Below are positions 33,589 to 42,667 of a stretch of 64,000 bases of DNA, one piece after another. The DNA comes from Erythrobacter sanguineus. GTDB lineage: Bacteria; Pseudomonadota; Alphaproteobacteria; Sphingomonadales; Sphingomonadaceae. Every line of letters begins with the position of its first letter. Position 1 is the stretch's first letter. The stretch lies in assembly GCF_900143235.1 (NCBI RefSeq), contig NZ_FRDF01000006.1:62001-126000 (forward strand), read 5' to 3'. Below the pieces are notes generated by a model. The model worked only from the letters and a program-made list of their open reading frames with translations, searched no databases and was not told the DNA's origin. The position numbers and the translations under genes were made by a program.

Positions 33589-34916
33589 TGGCCGACCAGG
33601 ACACCCGCGACAGCGCGCCGCAGACCGCTGCCGAGAAGCGCCCTGACACCAGCAAGGGCGATGACAACCGCGCCCACGGGGAACCGCGGCGCGACCTCAA
33701 CCGCACGGTCGCCCAGCGTCAGAAGTTGCTGCTCGGCGGCATCGGCACCCTCGCGCTCCTCGCCGGATCGATGTTCATCTTCGGCGGCGACGACGAGGAC
33801 GAAACTACCGGCGCAGGCGCCGAGACCATCGAGACCGGCGCGCTCGTCAACCGCAACCTCTCCAACCGGGAGTTCGTCGCCACCTACGGCAACCGTCTCG
33901 ATGCGCAGGGCCGTGCGATCAAGGATTTGCAGGAGAGCCAGCTGCCCAGGGCCTCGATCGAGCAGGAACTCGAAACGCTGCGGGGCGAGAACGCACGCAT
34001 GGTCAGCGACGGCCAGGCAGCGATCGATGCGATCTCTGCCGAAAATGCCGCGCTGCGCTCCGAACTCGAGGCGGTCCGCGCCAACCCGCCGGTAGCACCT
34101 GTCCCCATCGGCGATCCGCGCACGCCCGGCGGGCAGGCCGCAGCGCCCGATCCGTTCGGCGGCCCGCAAGGCGAGGCGAAGCCGAGCCTGCTGAGCTTCG
34201 CGGGCGACAAACCCGCCGCGGCAAAACCGAGGGCGGCCGACGGTTCTCCGCCGCTGCTGCTGGAGGCGAGCCGCGACTACCTCCCGCCCAACAGCTATGC
34301 GCCCGCCACGGTGATCGTCGGGGTCGATGCCTCGACCGGGGTCACCAGCCAGAGCGATCCGCTACCCGTCGTCCTGAGGATTACCGGCCCGGCGCGCTCG
34401 GTGCTGAGCGGCAATCGCCTGATAACCACCGACCTCACGGGTTGCCTCGTCAACGGTGCCGCGCGCGGCGATCTCTCGAGCGAGAAGGTCTACGTCAAGC
34501 TGGTGCGCATGACCTGCGCGCAGCCCGGCGGCCGCTTCGCGGTGAGCGAGGTCAAGGGGTTCATCGCCTTTGCCGGCAAGTCGGGGGTGCGCGGCCGCGT
34601 GGTCAGCCGTGAAGGCAGCCTCGTCAGCCAGGCATTGCTCGCCGGGATCGTCGGCGGCTTCGGGCGCGGCTTCTCGGCCAATGCCAACGGCATCTTCGCA
34701 GGCCAGGTGGGCAGCGGCGGCCAGCGCGAAGCGCTCTCGCCGACAGACATTCTCGCCGGCGGTCTGGGCCAGGGCGCAGGCGAAGCGGCCGACACGACAG
34801 CCAGATACCTCATCGAACGCGCAGAACAATATCAACCCGTCGTCGAGATGCCGACCGGCATCGCAGTCGAGATCGTCTTCCTCGACGGCGTCCATGTCAG
34901 GAGCACTCCCCAATGA
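33588..34916 (+). CDS. traB: Type IV secretion protein TraB (VirB10-like)
   Basis: This 442-residue protein has a cytoplasmic tail, one membrane helix (about 46-67, KLLLGGIGTLALLAGSMFIF), a coiled-coil region (about 105-165), a Pro-rich linker and a C-terminal VirB10-like barrel domain (YLPPNSYAPATVIVGVDAS; GFIAFAGKSGVRGRVVSREG). It spans the envelope as core of the secretion channel. ATG 33588 is chosen because it overlaps the traK stop; upstream in-frame sequence is inside traK. Confidence 0.93.
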   Translation: MADQDTRDSAPQTAAEKRPDTSKGDDNRAHGEPRRDLNRTVAQRQKLLLGGIGTLALLAGSMFIFGGDDEDETTGAGAETIETGALVNRNLSNREFVATYGNRLDAQGRAIKDLQESQLPRASIEQELETLRGENARMVSDGQAAIDAISAENAALRSELEAVRANPPVAPVPIGDPRTPGGQAAAPDPFGGPQGEAKPSLLSFAGDKPAAAKPRAADGSPPLLLEASRDYLPPNSYAPATVIVGVDASTGVTSQSDPLPVVLRITGPARSVLSGNRLITTDLTGCLVNGAARGDLSSEKVYVKLVRMTCAQPGGRFAVSEVKGFIAFAGKSGVRGRVVSREGSLVSQALLAGIVGGFGRGFSANANGIFAGQVGSGGQREALSPTDILAGGLGQGAGEAADTTARYLIERAEQYQPVVEMPTGIAVEIVFLDGVHVRSTPQ

Positions 34917-35791
34917 ACTACTTGCAACACCGGCCGGGCCTCAAGGCCCGTGCCGCACATATCACACTCGCCGCTGCCAGCGCCGCCGCACTGCTTACCA
35001 GCGGTGTCGCGATCCTCACCGCCATGCCGGCGCAGGCCGCGATGACGCGCGACGTTTTCCAGGCGCTCGAGCTGCGTCTGCCCAGGACCCCGATCGATGC
35101 GATCGACTGCAAGACCTTCGCGCCGTGGTGCGAGGTGATTTCGGGCGAAACGCTGTTCTATGTCGACGAGGCGGCACGCTACCTCTTCGTCGGACGTCTC
35201 TACGACATGGAAGAGCGCCGCGACGTCACTGCGGCGCGGCTGCTCGATCTCAATCCCGACCTCCTCGCGGCAGGCGCGGCGCGCGCCGCAGGCCAAGCGG
35301 CCGCCGGCCGTCACGAGCAAGGCGATCGCCCTGAGGCTGCGGCACCTGACAGGGTTGATCTCACCGCGCTTCCCAAGGCTGGCGCAATCCGCTGGGGCAA
35401 CCCGAAGGGTCAAAGACTGGTGGTCTTCTCCGACTTCCAGTGCGGCTACTGCAAGCGCCTTGCAGGCGAGCTTGCCAAGGCCGGAGTGCTGGTCGAAGAA
35501 CGTCCGATCTCGATCTTCGGGGCGGCAAGCCGGCGGATCGCCGAAAGCGTGCTGTGCGCGCCGGACCCGGTCCGCGCGCTGCATGATGCCTATGCCGGAA
35601 AGCCAATTCCCAATGGCGCGACCTGCAAGGAAGCCCGCGCGCTCGAAGCCAACCAGGCCTTCGCCAAAAGCAACGGCTTTGCCGGAACCCCGGTGATCGT
35701 GCGCGCGCGCGACGGCGCCGTGCTGCATGGCTACCGCGATGCCGCTACACTGCGCCGGTTCGCCGCCGCAGCGCCGGAGGTCGGGCAATGA
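34913..35791 (+). CDS. DsbC-type thiol:disulfide isomerase of the transfer operon
   Basis: This 292-residue protein has a signal peptide (to about residue 42, ALLTSGVAILTAMPAQA), an N-terminal dimerisation-like region, and a thioredoxin-fold domain with the CGYC active site near residue 176 (VVFSDFQCGYCKRL). Sphingomonad and other F-type operons often carry such a gene here. It would correct disulfides in Cys-rich TraN, TraU and TraH in the periplasm. It overlaps traB and traV at both ends. Confidence 0.9.
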   Translation: MNYLQHRPGLKARAAHITLAAASAAALLTSGVAILTAMPAQAAMTRDVFQALELRLPRTPIDAIDCKTFAPWCEVISGETLFYVDEAARYLFVGRLYDMEERRDVTAARLLDLNPDLLAAGAARAAGQAAAGRHEQGDRPEAAAPDRVDLTALPKAGAIRWGNPKGQRLVVFSDFQCGYCKRLAGELAKAGVLVEERPISIFGAASRRIAESVLCAPDPVRALHDAYAGKPIPNGATCKEARALEANQAFAKSNGFAGTPVIVRARDGAVLHGYRDAATLRRFAAAAPEVGQ

Positions 35792-36426
35792 GCGCCTATC
35801 GCCGCCGCCGCGCCGCGCTCGCCAGCCTGATGCTCAGCCCAGGGCTTGCCATGGTCCTTGGCGGCTGCACCACGCTCGGCAGCAATGTCGAGGGCAGCTT
35901 TGCCTGCCGTGCGCCCGGAGGGACCTGCGCGCCGACCACGGTCATCGACAGCGGCGCAATCGGGCAGGCGGGCGCAAGCGACGCGCCCGCTATTCCCGCG
36001 CGCGCCACCACAAATTCGCACGCCGCCAACCAATCCGGTGCCCGGACGCTGCGGATCGTCATCGCCGCGACCCGCGATGCAGCGGGGCGCACCCACGAGG
36101 CGCGCGTGGTCCATGTCCCGCTGCCTGAAGGTCCGGCGCCAAGCTGGCGGGCGCCGCGTTCGAGCGGCGAGGTCCTGCGCGCGCTCGGCCATGCGGCCGC
36201 ACCTGACAGTCTGCTCGCGGAGACTGCGCCGGGCCCTGCTCCAGCCTCGCCCGCAAGCGATCCCCTACCCCCTTTACCCCTGCAGCTGCCGGAGGTTCTG
36301 GTGCACCCCTCCCAGCCCTTTCCGGAGCTGCCCGGCGCCTCGGCGCCGGTCACCGGGGCACCCGGTCGTCCCCCCTCCCCCGACCGGGTGCCCCACACGA
36401 TCGAACCCGAAGGAGACCGGCCATGA
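35788..36426 (+). CDS. traV: Type IV secretion lipoprotein TraV
   Basis: This 212-residue lipoprotein has a lipobox (AMVLGGC) and the TraV signature GSFACRAPGGTCAPTTVI after it. The remainder is Ala/Pro-rich and low-complexity. TraV anchors the TraK-TraB core complex in the outer membrane. Overlaps with neighbours on both sides (ATGA) keep it in the translationally coupled series. Confidence 0.85.
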   Translation: MSAYRRRRAALASLMLSPGLAMVLGGCTTLGSNVEGSFACRAPGGTCAPTTVIDSGAIGQAGASDAPAIPARATTNSHAANQSGARTLRIVIAATRDAAGRTHEARVVHVPLPEGPAPSWRAPRSSGEVLRALGHAAAPDSLLAETAPGPAPASPASDPLPPLPLQLPEVLVHPSQPFPELPGASAPVTGAPGRPPSPDRVPHTIEPEGDRP

Positions 36427-38984
36427 CGCTATCGTTCGCCGCTGCGCGCGATGCGCTGCTGGCCGGCCTGTTCGGCGACACGCGGCAGGCCGACCATGCG
36501 CGGCCGCGCTTCGCGCTCGATATGCTCTCGGACTGGCTCCCGTACCGGGTCTACGACGAGGAGACCGGGCTCTATCGCAACGCGCATTCGAAGGGCTTCG
36601 TCCTCGAGGTCACCCCGTTGATCGGGGCGGACGAGCGCACCGGCGAGATCCTCGGCCAGTTCTTCTCCGAGAGCCTGCCGCAGGGCACCTGCCTTCAGGT
36701 GCTCAACTTTGCGTCCCCGCGGATCGGGGCGATCGTCGGCCCCTGGTTCGGCCCTCGTTACGAACAGGGTGGAATCTACGAAGCCATCGCCCGCGCGCGC
36801 GTCGACCGGCTCTACGACCTCGTCTGGCGTTCGGGTTCGGCACATGCCCCGTTCCACGCCCGCCACGTCCGCCTGGTCGTCTCGCTCGGCGTACCCGTTC
36901 CCGGCAGCGTCACCGATGCCGAGCTCACCGAATGCCGCGACGGGCTTGTCGGCATGCTGGCCTCGCTCGGCCTGTCGTCGAACCGGCTCGAACCGGCAGG
37001 CCTGCTTGCGCTCATCGACGAACTCACCTCGCCGACCACCGCGCGCGAGCCTGACCGCACCGAATGGAACCGCGAGGACACGCTCGACGTGCAGGCGATC
37101 CGCCGCGATATCGAACTCGAGGTCGAGGACGACCGGCTGATCCTGCGCACCGAACGCTTCCGCGAGACCGGGCGCGGCCGCGACGGCGTGCCGCAGGTCG
37201 GCGCCTGCTATCCCGACCGTTTCGACCTACGCCATTACGGTGTGCGCTCAACGCCGGAGCGCTGGGCGCCGTGGGAATGCGCACGGCTCATCGGCGACAT
37301 GTTCACCGACAAGCTGCGCTTCCCCTGCCCGGCCGCGACCATGCTGTGCCTCCATTATCCCGACCAGGAAGCAGCCGGTGCGCGCGCGGGCTACAAGTTC
37401 ATGCGCACCACCAGTCTTTCGGAAACGAAGAGCGCGCGCTTCCTGCCCAAGCTCGCCGAGCAGTCCGCCGAATGGCGCCATGTCCAGGCCGAGCTCCAGG
37501 CGGGCAAGAAGCTGGTCAAGCTGTTCTACGGTCTCACCACCATCTCGCCGCTGGGCGAAGGCGACACGCATGAGCGCACGGTCAAGGCGATCTACAAGGC
37601 AGCGGGGTGGGACCTTGCCGACGAGCGCTTCCTGCAGTTGCAGGGTCTCGTCGCGGCATTCCCATTGAGCCTTGCCGACGGGCTCGTCCACGATCTTGCG
37701 CGACTCAAGCGCTTCCGCACCATGCTCTCGACCACGGCGGCGAACATTGCCCCGCTCCAGGGCGAATATCTCGGCAGCGACATTCCGCACCTGCTGCTGC
37801 TCGGACGGCGCGGCCAGCCCTTCTTCTGGTCGCCGTTCGAGAACAAGGCAGGCAACCACAATATTGCGATCTGCGGCAAGTCAGGCTCGGGCAAGTCGGT
37901 GCTCTTGCAGGAATTGTGCGCCGCGCTGCGCGGAGCAGGCGCCAAGGTCGTGGTGATCGACGACGGCCGCAGCTTCGAGCACTCGGTCAAGCTCCAGGGC
38001 GGGCGCTTCGTCGAGTTCACGCTCGCCTCTGGCTTTTCGTTGAACCCCTTCTCGCTCGTCGATGACGCCCGCGCCGACCATGACGACGACTACCGGCTCG
38101 ACTGCTTTGCGATGATCAAGGCGATCGTCGGCCAGATGGCGCGGCCGAGCGCCGCGCCGTCCGACACCGAGCGCGGGCTCATCGACCGGGCGGTGACGCA
38201 GGTGTGGAACACGCTCGGCAGCGGAGGGTCGATCGACGACGTCGCCCACGCACTCCACAGCGGCGAGAACGAAGCGGGCAAGGATCTCGCCACCGCGATC
38301 GCGCCGTTCTGCCGCGGCGGCAGCTATGCCGGGTTCTTCTCCGGCAAGGCGAGCTTCGCGCTCGACGATGATTTTACCGTCTTCGAGATGAGCGACCTCG
38401 CGGCCAGAGAGGAACTGCGCAGCGTCGTGCTCTCGGCAATCATGTTCATGACCGGGCAGGCGATGACCCGCAGCTCGCGGGCCACCAAGAAGCTGCTGCT
38501 GATCGACGAGGCCTGGGCCATGCTCAAGGGCGGCTCGATGGGCGAGTTCGTCGAGACCTATGCCCGCACCGCCCGCAAATATGGCGGCGCGCTCGCCACC
38601 GCGACCCAGTCCCTCAACGACTACTACAAGTCGGACGGCGCGCGCGCGGCGCTCGAAAACAGCGACTGGATGCTGGTGCTCCAGCAGAAGCCCGAGACCA
38701 TTGCCGATTTCCGCAAGGAAGCGCGGCTCGACATGGACGACCGCACCGAGACGCTGATCCGCAGTCTCAAGCGCTCGGGCACCGAGTACAGCGAGATCTA
38801 TGTGAAGGGTCCCGAGATGGAAGCGGTCGGGCGGCTTGTGCTCGACCCGCTCTCGGCCACGATCTTCTCATCCGATCCCGACACCTATGCCGCGATCCGG
38901 CGGCACGTCGAAACCGGCATGCCGCTGGACCGAGCGGTCGCGCTGGTCGCAGGCGGCCCTGCTGTTCCTGGGGGAGGTGCATGA
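36423..38984 (+). CDS. traC: Type IV secretion ATPase TraC (VirB4-like)
   Basis: This 853-residue protein has a TraC N-terminal domain (DMLSDWLPYRVYDEETGLYRNAHSKGF) and an ATPase domain with Walker A GKSGSGKSVLL (about 483-493) and Walker B LLLIDEAWAML (about 690-700). It energises pilus assembly at the cytoplasmic face. Size matches F-type TraC. It overlaps traV and the following small membrane gene. Confidence 0.96.
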   Translation: MTLSFAAARDALLAGLFGDTRQADHARPRFALDMLSDWLPYRVYDEETGLYRNAHSKGFVLEVTPLIGADERTGEILGQFFSESLPQGTCLQVLNFASPRIGAIVGPWFGPRYEQGGIYEAIARARVDRLYDLVWRSGSAHAPFHARHVRLVVSLGVPVPGSVTDAELTECRDGLVGMLASLGLSSNRLEPAGLLALIDELTSPTTAREPDRTEWNREDTLDVQAIRRDIELEVEDDRLILRTERFRETGRGRDGVPQVGACYPDRFDLRHYGVRSTPERWAPWECARLIGDMFTDKLRFPCPAATMLCLHYPDQEAAGARAGYKFMRTTSLSETKSARFLPKLAEQSAEWRHVQAELQAGKKLVKLFYGLTTISPLGEGDTHERTVKAIYKAAGWDLADERFLQLQGLVAAFPLSLADGLVHDLARLKRFRTMLSTTAANIAPLQGEYLGSDIPHLLLLGRRGQPFFWSPFENKAGNHNIAICGKSGSGKSVLLQELCAALRGAGAKVVVIDDGRSFEHSVKLQGGRFVEFTLASGFSLNPFSLVDDARADHDDDYRLDCFAMIKAIVGQMARPSAAPSDTERGLIDRAVTQVWNTLGSGGSIDDVAHALHSGENEAGKDLATAIAPFCRGGSYAGFFSGKASFALDDDFTVFEMSDLAAREELRSVVLSAIMFMTGQAMTRSSRATKKLLLIDEAWAMLKGGSMGEFVETYARTARKYGGALATATQSLNDYYKSDGARAALENSDWMLVLQQKPETIADFRKEARLDMDDRTETLIRSLKRSGTEYSEIYVKGPEMEAVGRLVLDPLSATIFSSDPDTYAAIRRHVETGMPLDRAVALVAGGPAVPGGGA

Positions 38985-39385
38985 TGGTCCTCGAAACCAC
39001 CACCCTCGTCGACCGCGTCCCGCTCCCCGCACCGCGCAAGGCACGGGAGAGGCAGTCGCTCGACTGGCTAGCCCTGTTCCAGGGCACCTGCCTGGTCCTC
39101 ATCGAATGCGCCGGGTTCGCCGCGAGCACGCTCCTGCTGGTGCTCGGACTGCCGCTGTTCGTCTTCCTCCTGCTGGCAGGCTGGAATCTCGAGGCACTGT
39201 TCGCGCAGCTCGGTAATCTTGCCGAGCACTACCGGACCGCCGAGCCACTGGCGCGGCGCTTCTTTGCCCAGGACCTGCAGATCGCCTTTCTCATCGCCGC
39301 GGGCGGCCTCACGCTGCTGCGGCTTCCCGCATTCCTGCGCCGTCTCGATCGCCGGCTTGCCGAAGGACCATCCCCCCATGCCTGA
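38981..39385 (+). CDS. Small membrane protein of the transfer operon, unassigned
   Basis: This 134-residue protein has two to three hydrophobic segments (GTCLVLIECAGFAASTLLLVLGLPLFVFLLLAGW; IAFLIAAGGLTLLRLPAFL). It sits between traC and trbI where other F-type operons may carry variable small genes. It overlaps both neighbours, so it is a real member of the operon. I know no named family; an accessory role in assembly or in exclusion is open. Confidence 0.75.
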   Translation: MMVLETTTLVDRVPLPAPRKARERQSLDWLALFQGTCLVLIECAGFAASTLLLVLGLPLFVFLLLAGWNLEALFAQLGNLAEHYRTAEPLARRFFAQDLQIAFLIAAGGLTLLRLPAFLRRLDRRLAEGPSPHA

Positions 39386-39758
39386 CACCGCCCATAAGAT
39401 ACGCGCGCTCGCGCTGAGAATCCTTGCCATTCTGGCTCTGATCGCCGGACTGCTGTGGGCCGCGTGGCTCACCCGCGAGGCTCTCGCCGAACCGCCCCAG
39501 CGCATCGTCACCGTCCGGCTCGCCGAGACCATCGGGAGGTTTGTCGAAGAAGCTGCGCGCGCCGATGCCGATCCCGCCGCAGTCCAGGCTGCCAGCCTCG
39601 CCTATCTCAAGGCCGCCGAGAGCGCGGTTGCCGAAATGGGCCACGATGGCCGCGTGGTGCTGGTCGCCGAGGCGGTGCTGGCCGGTGCAGCGGAGGACGC
39701 CACCCCCGAACTCGAACGCCGGATCGCCGGCAAGCTTGCCGAAGGGAAGCGCCCATGA
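39378..39758 (+). CDS. trbI: TrbI-family transfer protein
   Basis: This 126-residue protein has one N-terminal membrane helix (LRILAILALIAGLLWAAWL) followed by RIVTVRLAETIGRFVEEAAR, the F-type TrbI pattern. TrbI of F influences pilus retraction. ATG 39378 overlaps the end of the previous gene, and its stop overlaps the next start. Confidence 0.8.
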   Translation: MPDTAHKIRALALRILAILALIAGLLWAAWLTREALAEPPQRIVTVRLAETIGRFVEEAARADADPAAVQAASLAYLKAAESAVAEMGHDGRVVLVAEAVLAGAAEDATPELERRIAGKLAEGKRP

Positions 39759-40261
39759 ACCTGCTGCGCCCGCTTCGCCGCCCGCTGCTATTGTCAGGGC
39801 TCGTGCTCCTCCCGCTTGCCTGGGCGCCGCTCGACGCCTTCAGCAAGGACCACGCCTTCCTGATCAATGCCAGCCCGAGCCTGCCCCACTGGGCGTTCTG
39901 GCTCGATCGCACCGCACCGATCGAGCGCGGCAGGCTGATCTTCTTCGAGCCGCCGCCAAGCGAGCTTGTCGAAAGACATTTCGGTGAAGGACCGCAGATG
40001 TTCGGCAAGCGTGTGCTCGGCATGCCCGGCGATGTGGTCAGCCACCACGGGCAGGAGGTGTTCATCAACGGCAAGAGAGTTGCGACCCGGCTGGCGGTCA
40101 CCCGCCTCGACATCGCGCTCGACCAGGGCCCCGAAGGCCGGATCCCCGAAGGATGCTACTACACCGGCACCGGCCATCCGCGCGGGCTCGACAGCCGCTA
40201 TGGCCAGATCGGCTTCGTCTGCCGCGACCGCATCCTCGGCAGCGGGAGGGCGATCCTGTGA
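39755..40261 (+). CDS. S26-family conjugative signal peptidase (TraF/TrhF type)
   Basis: This 168-residue membrane-anchored protein has an N-terminal hydrophobic helix, a catalytic Ser region (LINASPSLP), a lysine region (FGKRVLGMPGDVV) and the LepB-like box DSRYGQIGFV. Such peptidases in transfer operons mature the pilin or other exported components. ATG 39755 overlaps the trbI stop; upstream in-frame sequence belongs to trbI. Confidence 0.87.
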   Translation: MNLLRPLRRPLLLSGLVLLPLAWAPLDAFSKDHAFLINASPSLPHWAFWLDRTAPIERGRLIFFEPPPSELVERHFGEGPQMFGKRVLGMPGDVVSHHGQEVFINGKRVATRLAVTRLDIALDQGPEGRIPEGCYYTGTGHPRGLDSRYGQIGFVCRDRILGSGRAIL

Positions 40262-40893
40262 AGCCGGTGCAAATCCTCCTCGCAGCCCTGCTCGTCACCG
40301 CCATGCCGACGGGCGTCGGTGCGCGCGACTACGGCCAGCGCGGCGCGGTCTTTCCGCTTATCGAACGCGACCTTCTCGAGCAGATCCATGCGCGGCTGAA
40401 GGCGATGGAGGCTTCGGGCGAGACCGCGCGGCTCAATGAGGAACTCAAACGGCGTACCATCGCGCGCGTCAACCGGCCCGATCCGGTTGCGGGTCTCGCG
40501 CACGCCAGTGCCCATCGGCGCTGGACCTTCGATCCGACCATCACGCTCGCTGCCGACATTCGCGGCGCCAGAGGCGAGCTGATCCATGCCGCAGGCACGT
40601 TGGTCAACCCGCTCGACAGCGTACAGCTGAGGAGCCCTCTGCTGTTCCTCGACGGCGACGATCCAGCCCAGCTGGCCTGGGCGCTAAGCGAAGACCGCAA
40701 TGCCAAACTGATCCTCGTCAATGGCGCGCCGCTTGAACTGATGAAGGCGCGCCAGCGCCGCTTCTACTTCGACCAGGGCGGCAAGCTGACCGCGAAGTTT
40801 GGCATCAGGGCCGTGCCTGCGCGGGTGCGCCAGCAGGGCCGCTTGCTCGAAGTAAGCGAAATCGCGCTGCCTCCGAAAGGGGCGCGGCCATGA
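40258..40893 (+). CDS. traW: Type-F transfer protein TraW
   Basis: This 211-residue protein has a signal peptide (KPVQILLAALLVTAMPTGVGA) and the TraW hallmark YGQRGAVFPLIERDLLEQI. TraW is a periplasmic pilus assembly protein that works with TrbC and TraU. GTG 40258 overlaps the peptidase stop and gives the signal peptide directly. Confidence 0.9.
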   Translation: MKPVQILLAALLVTAMPTGVGARDYGQRGAVFPLIERDLLEQIHARLKAMEASGETARLNEELKRRTIARVNRPDPVAGLAHASAHRRWTFDPTITLAADIRGARGELIHAAGTLVNPLDSVQLRSPLLFLDGDDPAQLAWALSEDRNAKLILVNGAPLELMKARQRRFYFDQGGKLTAKFGIRAVPARVRQQGRLLEVSEIALPPKGARP

Positions 40894-41903
40894 AGCGCTT
40901 GCGATCGCTGTTCCTCGCTCTCGCAGCGAGCCTGTCGCTGGGCCTCGCGAGCCCCGCCCTCGCCGATGCCGGTCCGGGCAAATGCACCGGCAGCTTCGTC
41001 AATCCGATCACCGATATCTGCTGGTCATGTCTGTTCCCGATCTCGGTCGGCGGGCTCAAGATCTGGCCCAGCAATCGGCCCGATCCCGACAACCCCGACC
41101 TGCCGGTTTGCCTGTGCGGTCTCAGACCCGGGATCGCGATGGGCTTCTGGGAGCCGGTGCGGCTGGCAGATGTCAGCATGAAGCCCTGGTGCTTCGTCAA
41201 CCTCGGCGGCATGAAACTCGATCCCGGCTTCGACATCGGCTTCCGTTCGATCTCCGGACCCTCGGCAGTCGGCGGCGCGAGCCAGTATTACTCAAGCTGG
41301 CATGTCCACTGGTATGCCTATCCGCTGATCTACTGGATGGAGATCGTCGCTGATTTCCTGTGCCTCGAGCCGGGCTCGATCGATATACTCTACATCTCCG
41401 AGATCGATCCGCTGTGGCAGGACAGCGAACTTACCGCGATCATCAACCCGGAAGCCGTGCTCTTCGCCAACCCGCTGGCGCTCGCCGCCTGCGCGGCCGA
41501 CTGCGTGGCCTCGACCGCGAAGCTCCCGATCGACGAGATGTTCTGGTGCGCGGGCTGCCAGGGCTCGATGTATCCGATGAACGGCAATGTTTCGGCCTCG
41601 ATCGGGCATGTGCAGGCCTCGCGGCTGGTGCTTTCGCGCTTCGCCTACAAGCTCCACCGCGAACTCGTCTCCTGGGGCACGATGGGATCCAAGGGCCTGT
41701 GCGGCAAGTACCTGATGCCGGTCATGCGCAAGCAGCAATACCGCTTCCAGGCCACCAACCCCAACCCGGCGACCAAGGGCCGCTACGCCTGCCCGCCGAT
41801 CGGAACATCGACCACGCTTCAGGAACCCGGACAGGTCATCCCCGCCATCGGCGAAGACATGGGATACCTCGTCTGGCGCAAGAGGAATTGCTGCGCGCTA
41901 TGA
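40890..41903 (+). CDS. traU: Type-F transfer protein TraU
   Basis: This 337-residue exported protein is Cys-rich (more than ten cysteines) with the TraU segments CTGSFVNPITDICWSCLFPI and HVHWYAYPLIYWME. It is needed for DNA transfer and pilus assembly in the periplasm, and depends on disulfide formation, consistent with the DsbC-type gene in this operon. Overlaps traW and trbC. Confidence 0.93.
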   Translation: MKRLRSLFLALAASLSLGLASPALADAGPGKCTGSFVNPITDICWSCLFPISVGGLKIWPSNRPDPDNPDLPVCLCGLRPGIAMGFWEPVRLADVSMKPWCFVNLGGMKLDPGFDIGFRSISGPSAVGGASQYYSSWHVHWYAYPLIYWMEIVADFLCLEPGSIDILYISEIDPLWQDSELTAIINPEAVLFANPLALAACAADCVASTAKLPIDEMFWCAGCQGSMYPMNGNVSASIGHVQASRLVLSRFAYKLHRELVSWGTMGSKGLCGKYLMPVMRKQQYRFQATNPNPATKGRYACPPIGTSTTLQEPGQVIPAIGEDMGYLVWRKRNCCAL

Positions 41904-42667
41904 AAAATCCTTTCCACCTTCTTGTTTTTGCTAGCGTCGGTATAGCCGCTGCCTTTGCTGCTGCCTCGGCGCAGGACAGCGAACCCGAGCTCGATCTTGC
42001 ACGCATCCGCGAACGCGCCGCCGAGCATGCGCCCGATCCCGAAGCGCTGTCGACGACGGTTCGGACCAGGGCCGAGGCGCTTGCCGAGGACGCACAGGCG
42101 TCGCGCCAGCAGGCTCACGCCAACCGCGCCGCCTATGCCGACATATTGCCATCGATCGCCGTCGCTGATGCCGACACCGGTCCGCTCGATCTCGACGGCA
42201 TGATCCGCGGCGCGGCCGACGCCGAAGTCGCCGCGATAGGCGAGAGCCCCCGCTTCATCGCCTTTGCCTCGCTCGGCATGCCCGAAGCCTCGCTCAAGGC
42301 GCTGGTCCGCGACGTTACCCGTGCGGGCGGGGTCACGGTGCTGCGCGGGTTCCCGCAGGACGACAGCGCCAGGTTCAAGAAGCGTCTCGTGGCAATCTGG
42401 AGCGACAGCGGGGAGGCGGGCGCGCTCGGCATCGATCCGCGCCTGTTCCGCGCTTTCGATATCAGGCAAGCGCCTAGCTTCGTGATGCTCGCGGCCGATT
42501 TCCACCCTTGCGACGGGTTCGACTGCACCGACGCGCCGCCCCCGCACGACCGTCTCACCGGCAATATCCGCGTCGAGGAGGTGCTCGACACCTTCGCTTC
42601 CGGAGGCGGACCCGGCGCAAGTCTCGCCCGCCTGCACCTGCAGCGCCTGCGCGGAGATCGCCCATGA
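41900..42667 (+). CDS. trbC: Type-F transfer protein TrbC
   Basis: This 255-residue exported protein has a signal peptide (LLVFASVGIAAAFAAASAQ) and the TrbC domain (FIAFASLGMPEASLKALVRDVTRAG; VLRGFPQDD). Its fold is thioredoxin-like. ATG 41900 overlaps the traU stop. TrbC cooperates with TraW in pilus assembly. Confidence 0.88.
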   Translation: MKNPFHLLVFASVGIAAAFAAASAQDSEPELDLARIRERAAEHAPDPEALSTTVRTRAEALAEDAQASRQQAHANRAAYADILPSIAVADADTGPLDLDGMIRGAADAEVAAIGESPRFIAFASLGMPEASLKALVRDVTRAGGVTVLRGFPQDDSARFKKRLVAIWSDSGEAGALGIDPRLFRAFDIRQAPSFVMLAADFHPCDGFDCTDAPPPHDRLTGNIRVEEVLDTFASGGGPGASLARLHLQRLRGDRP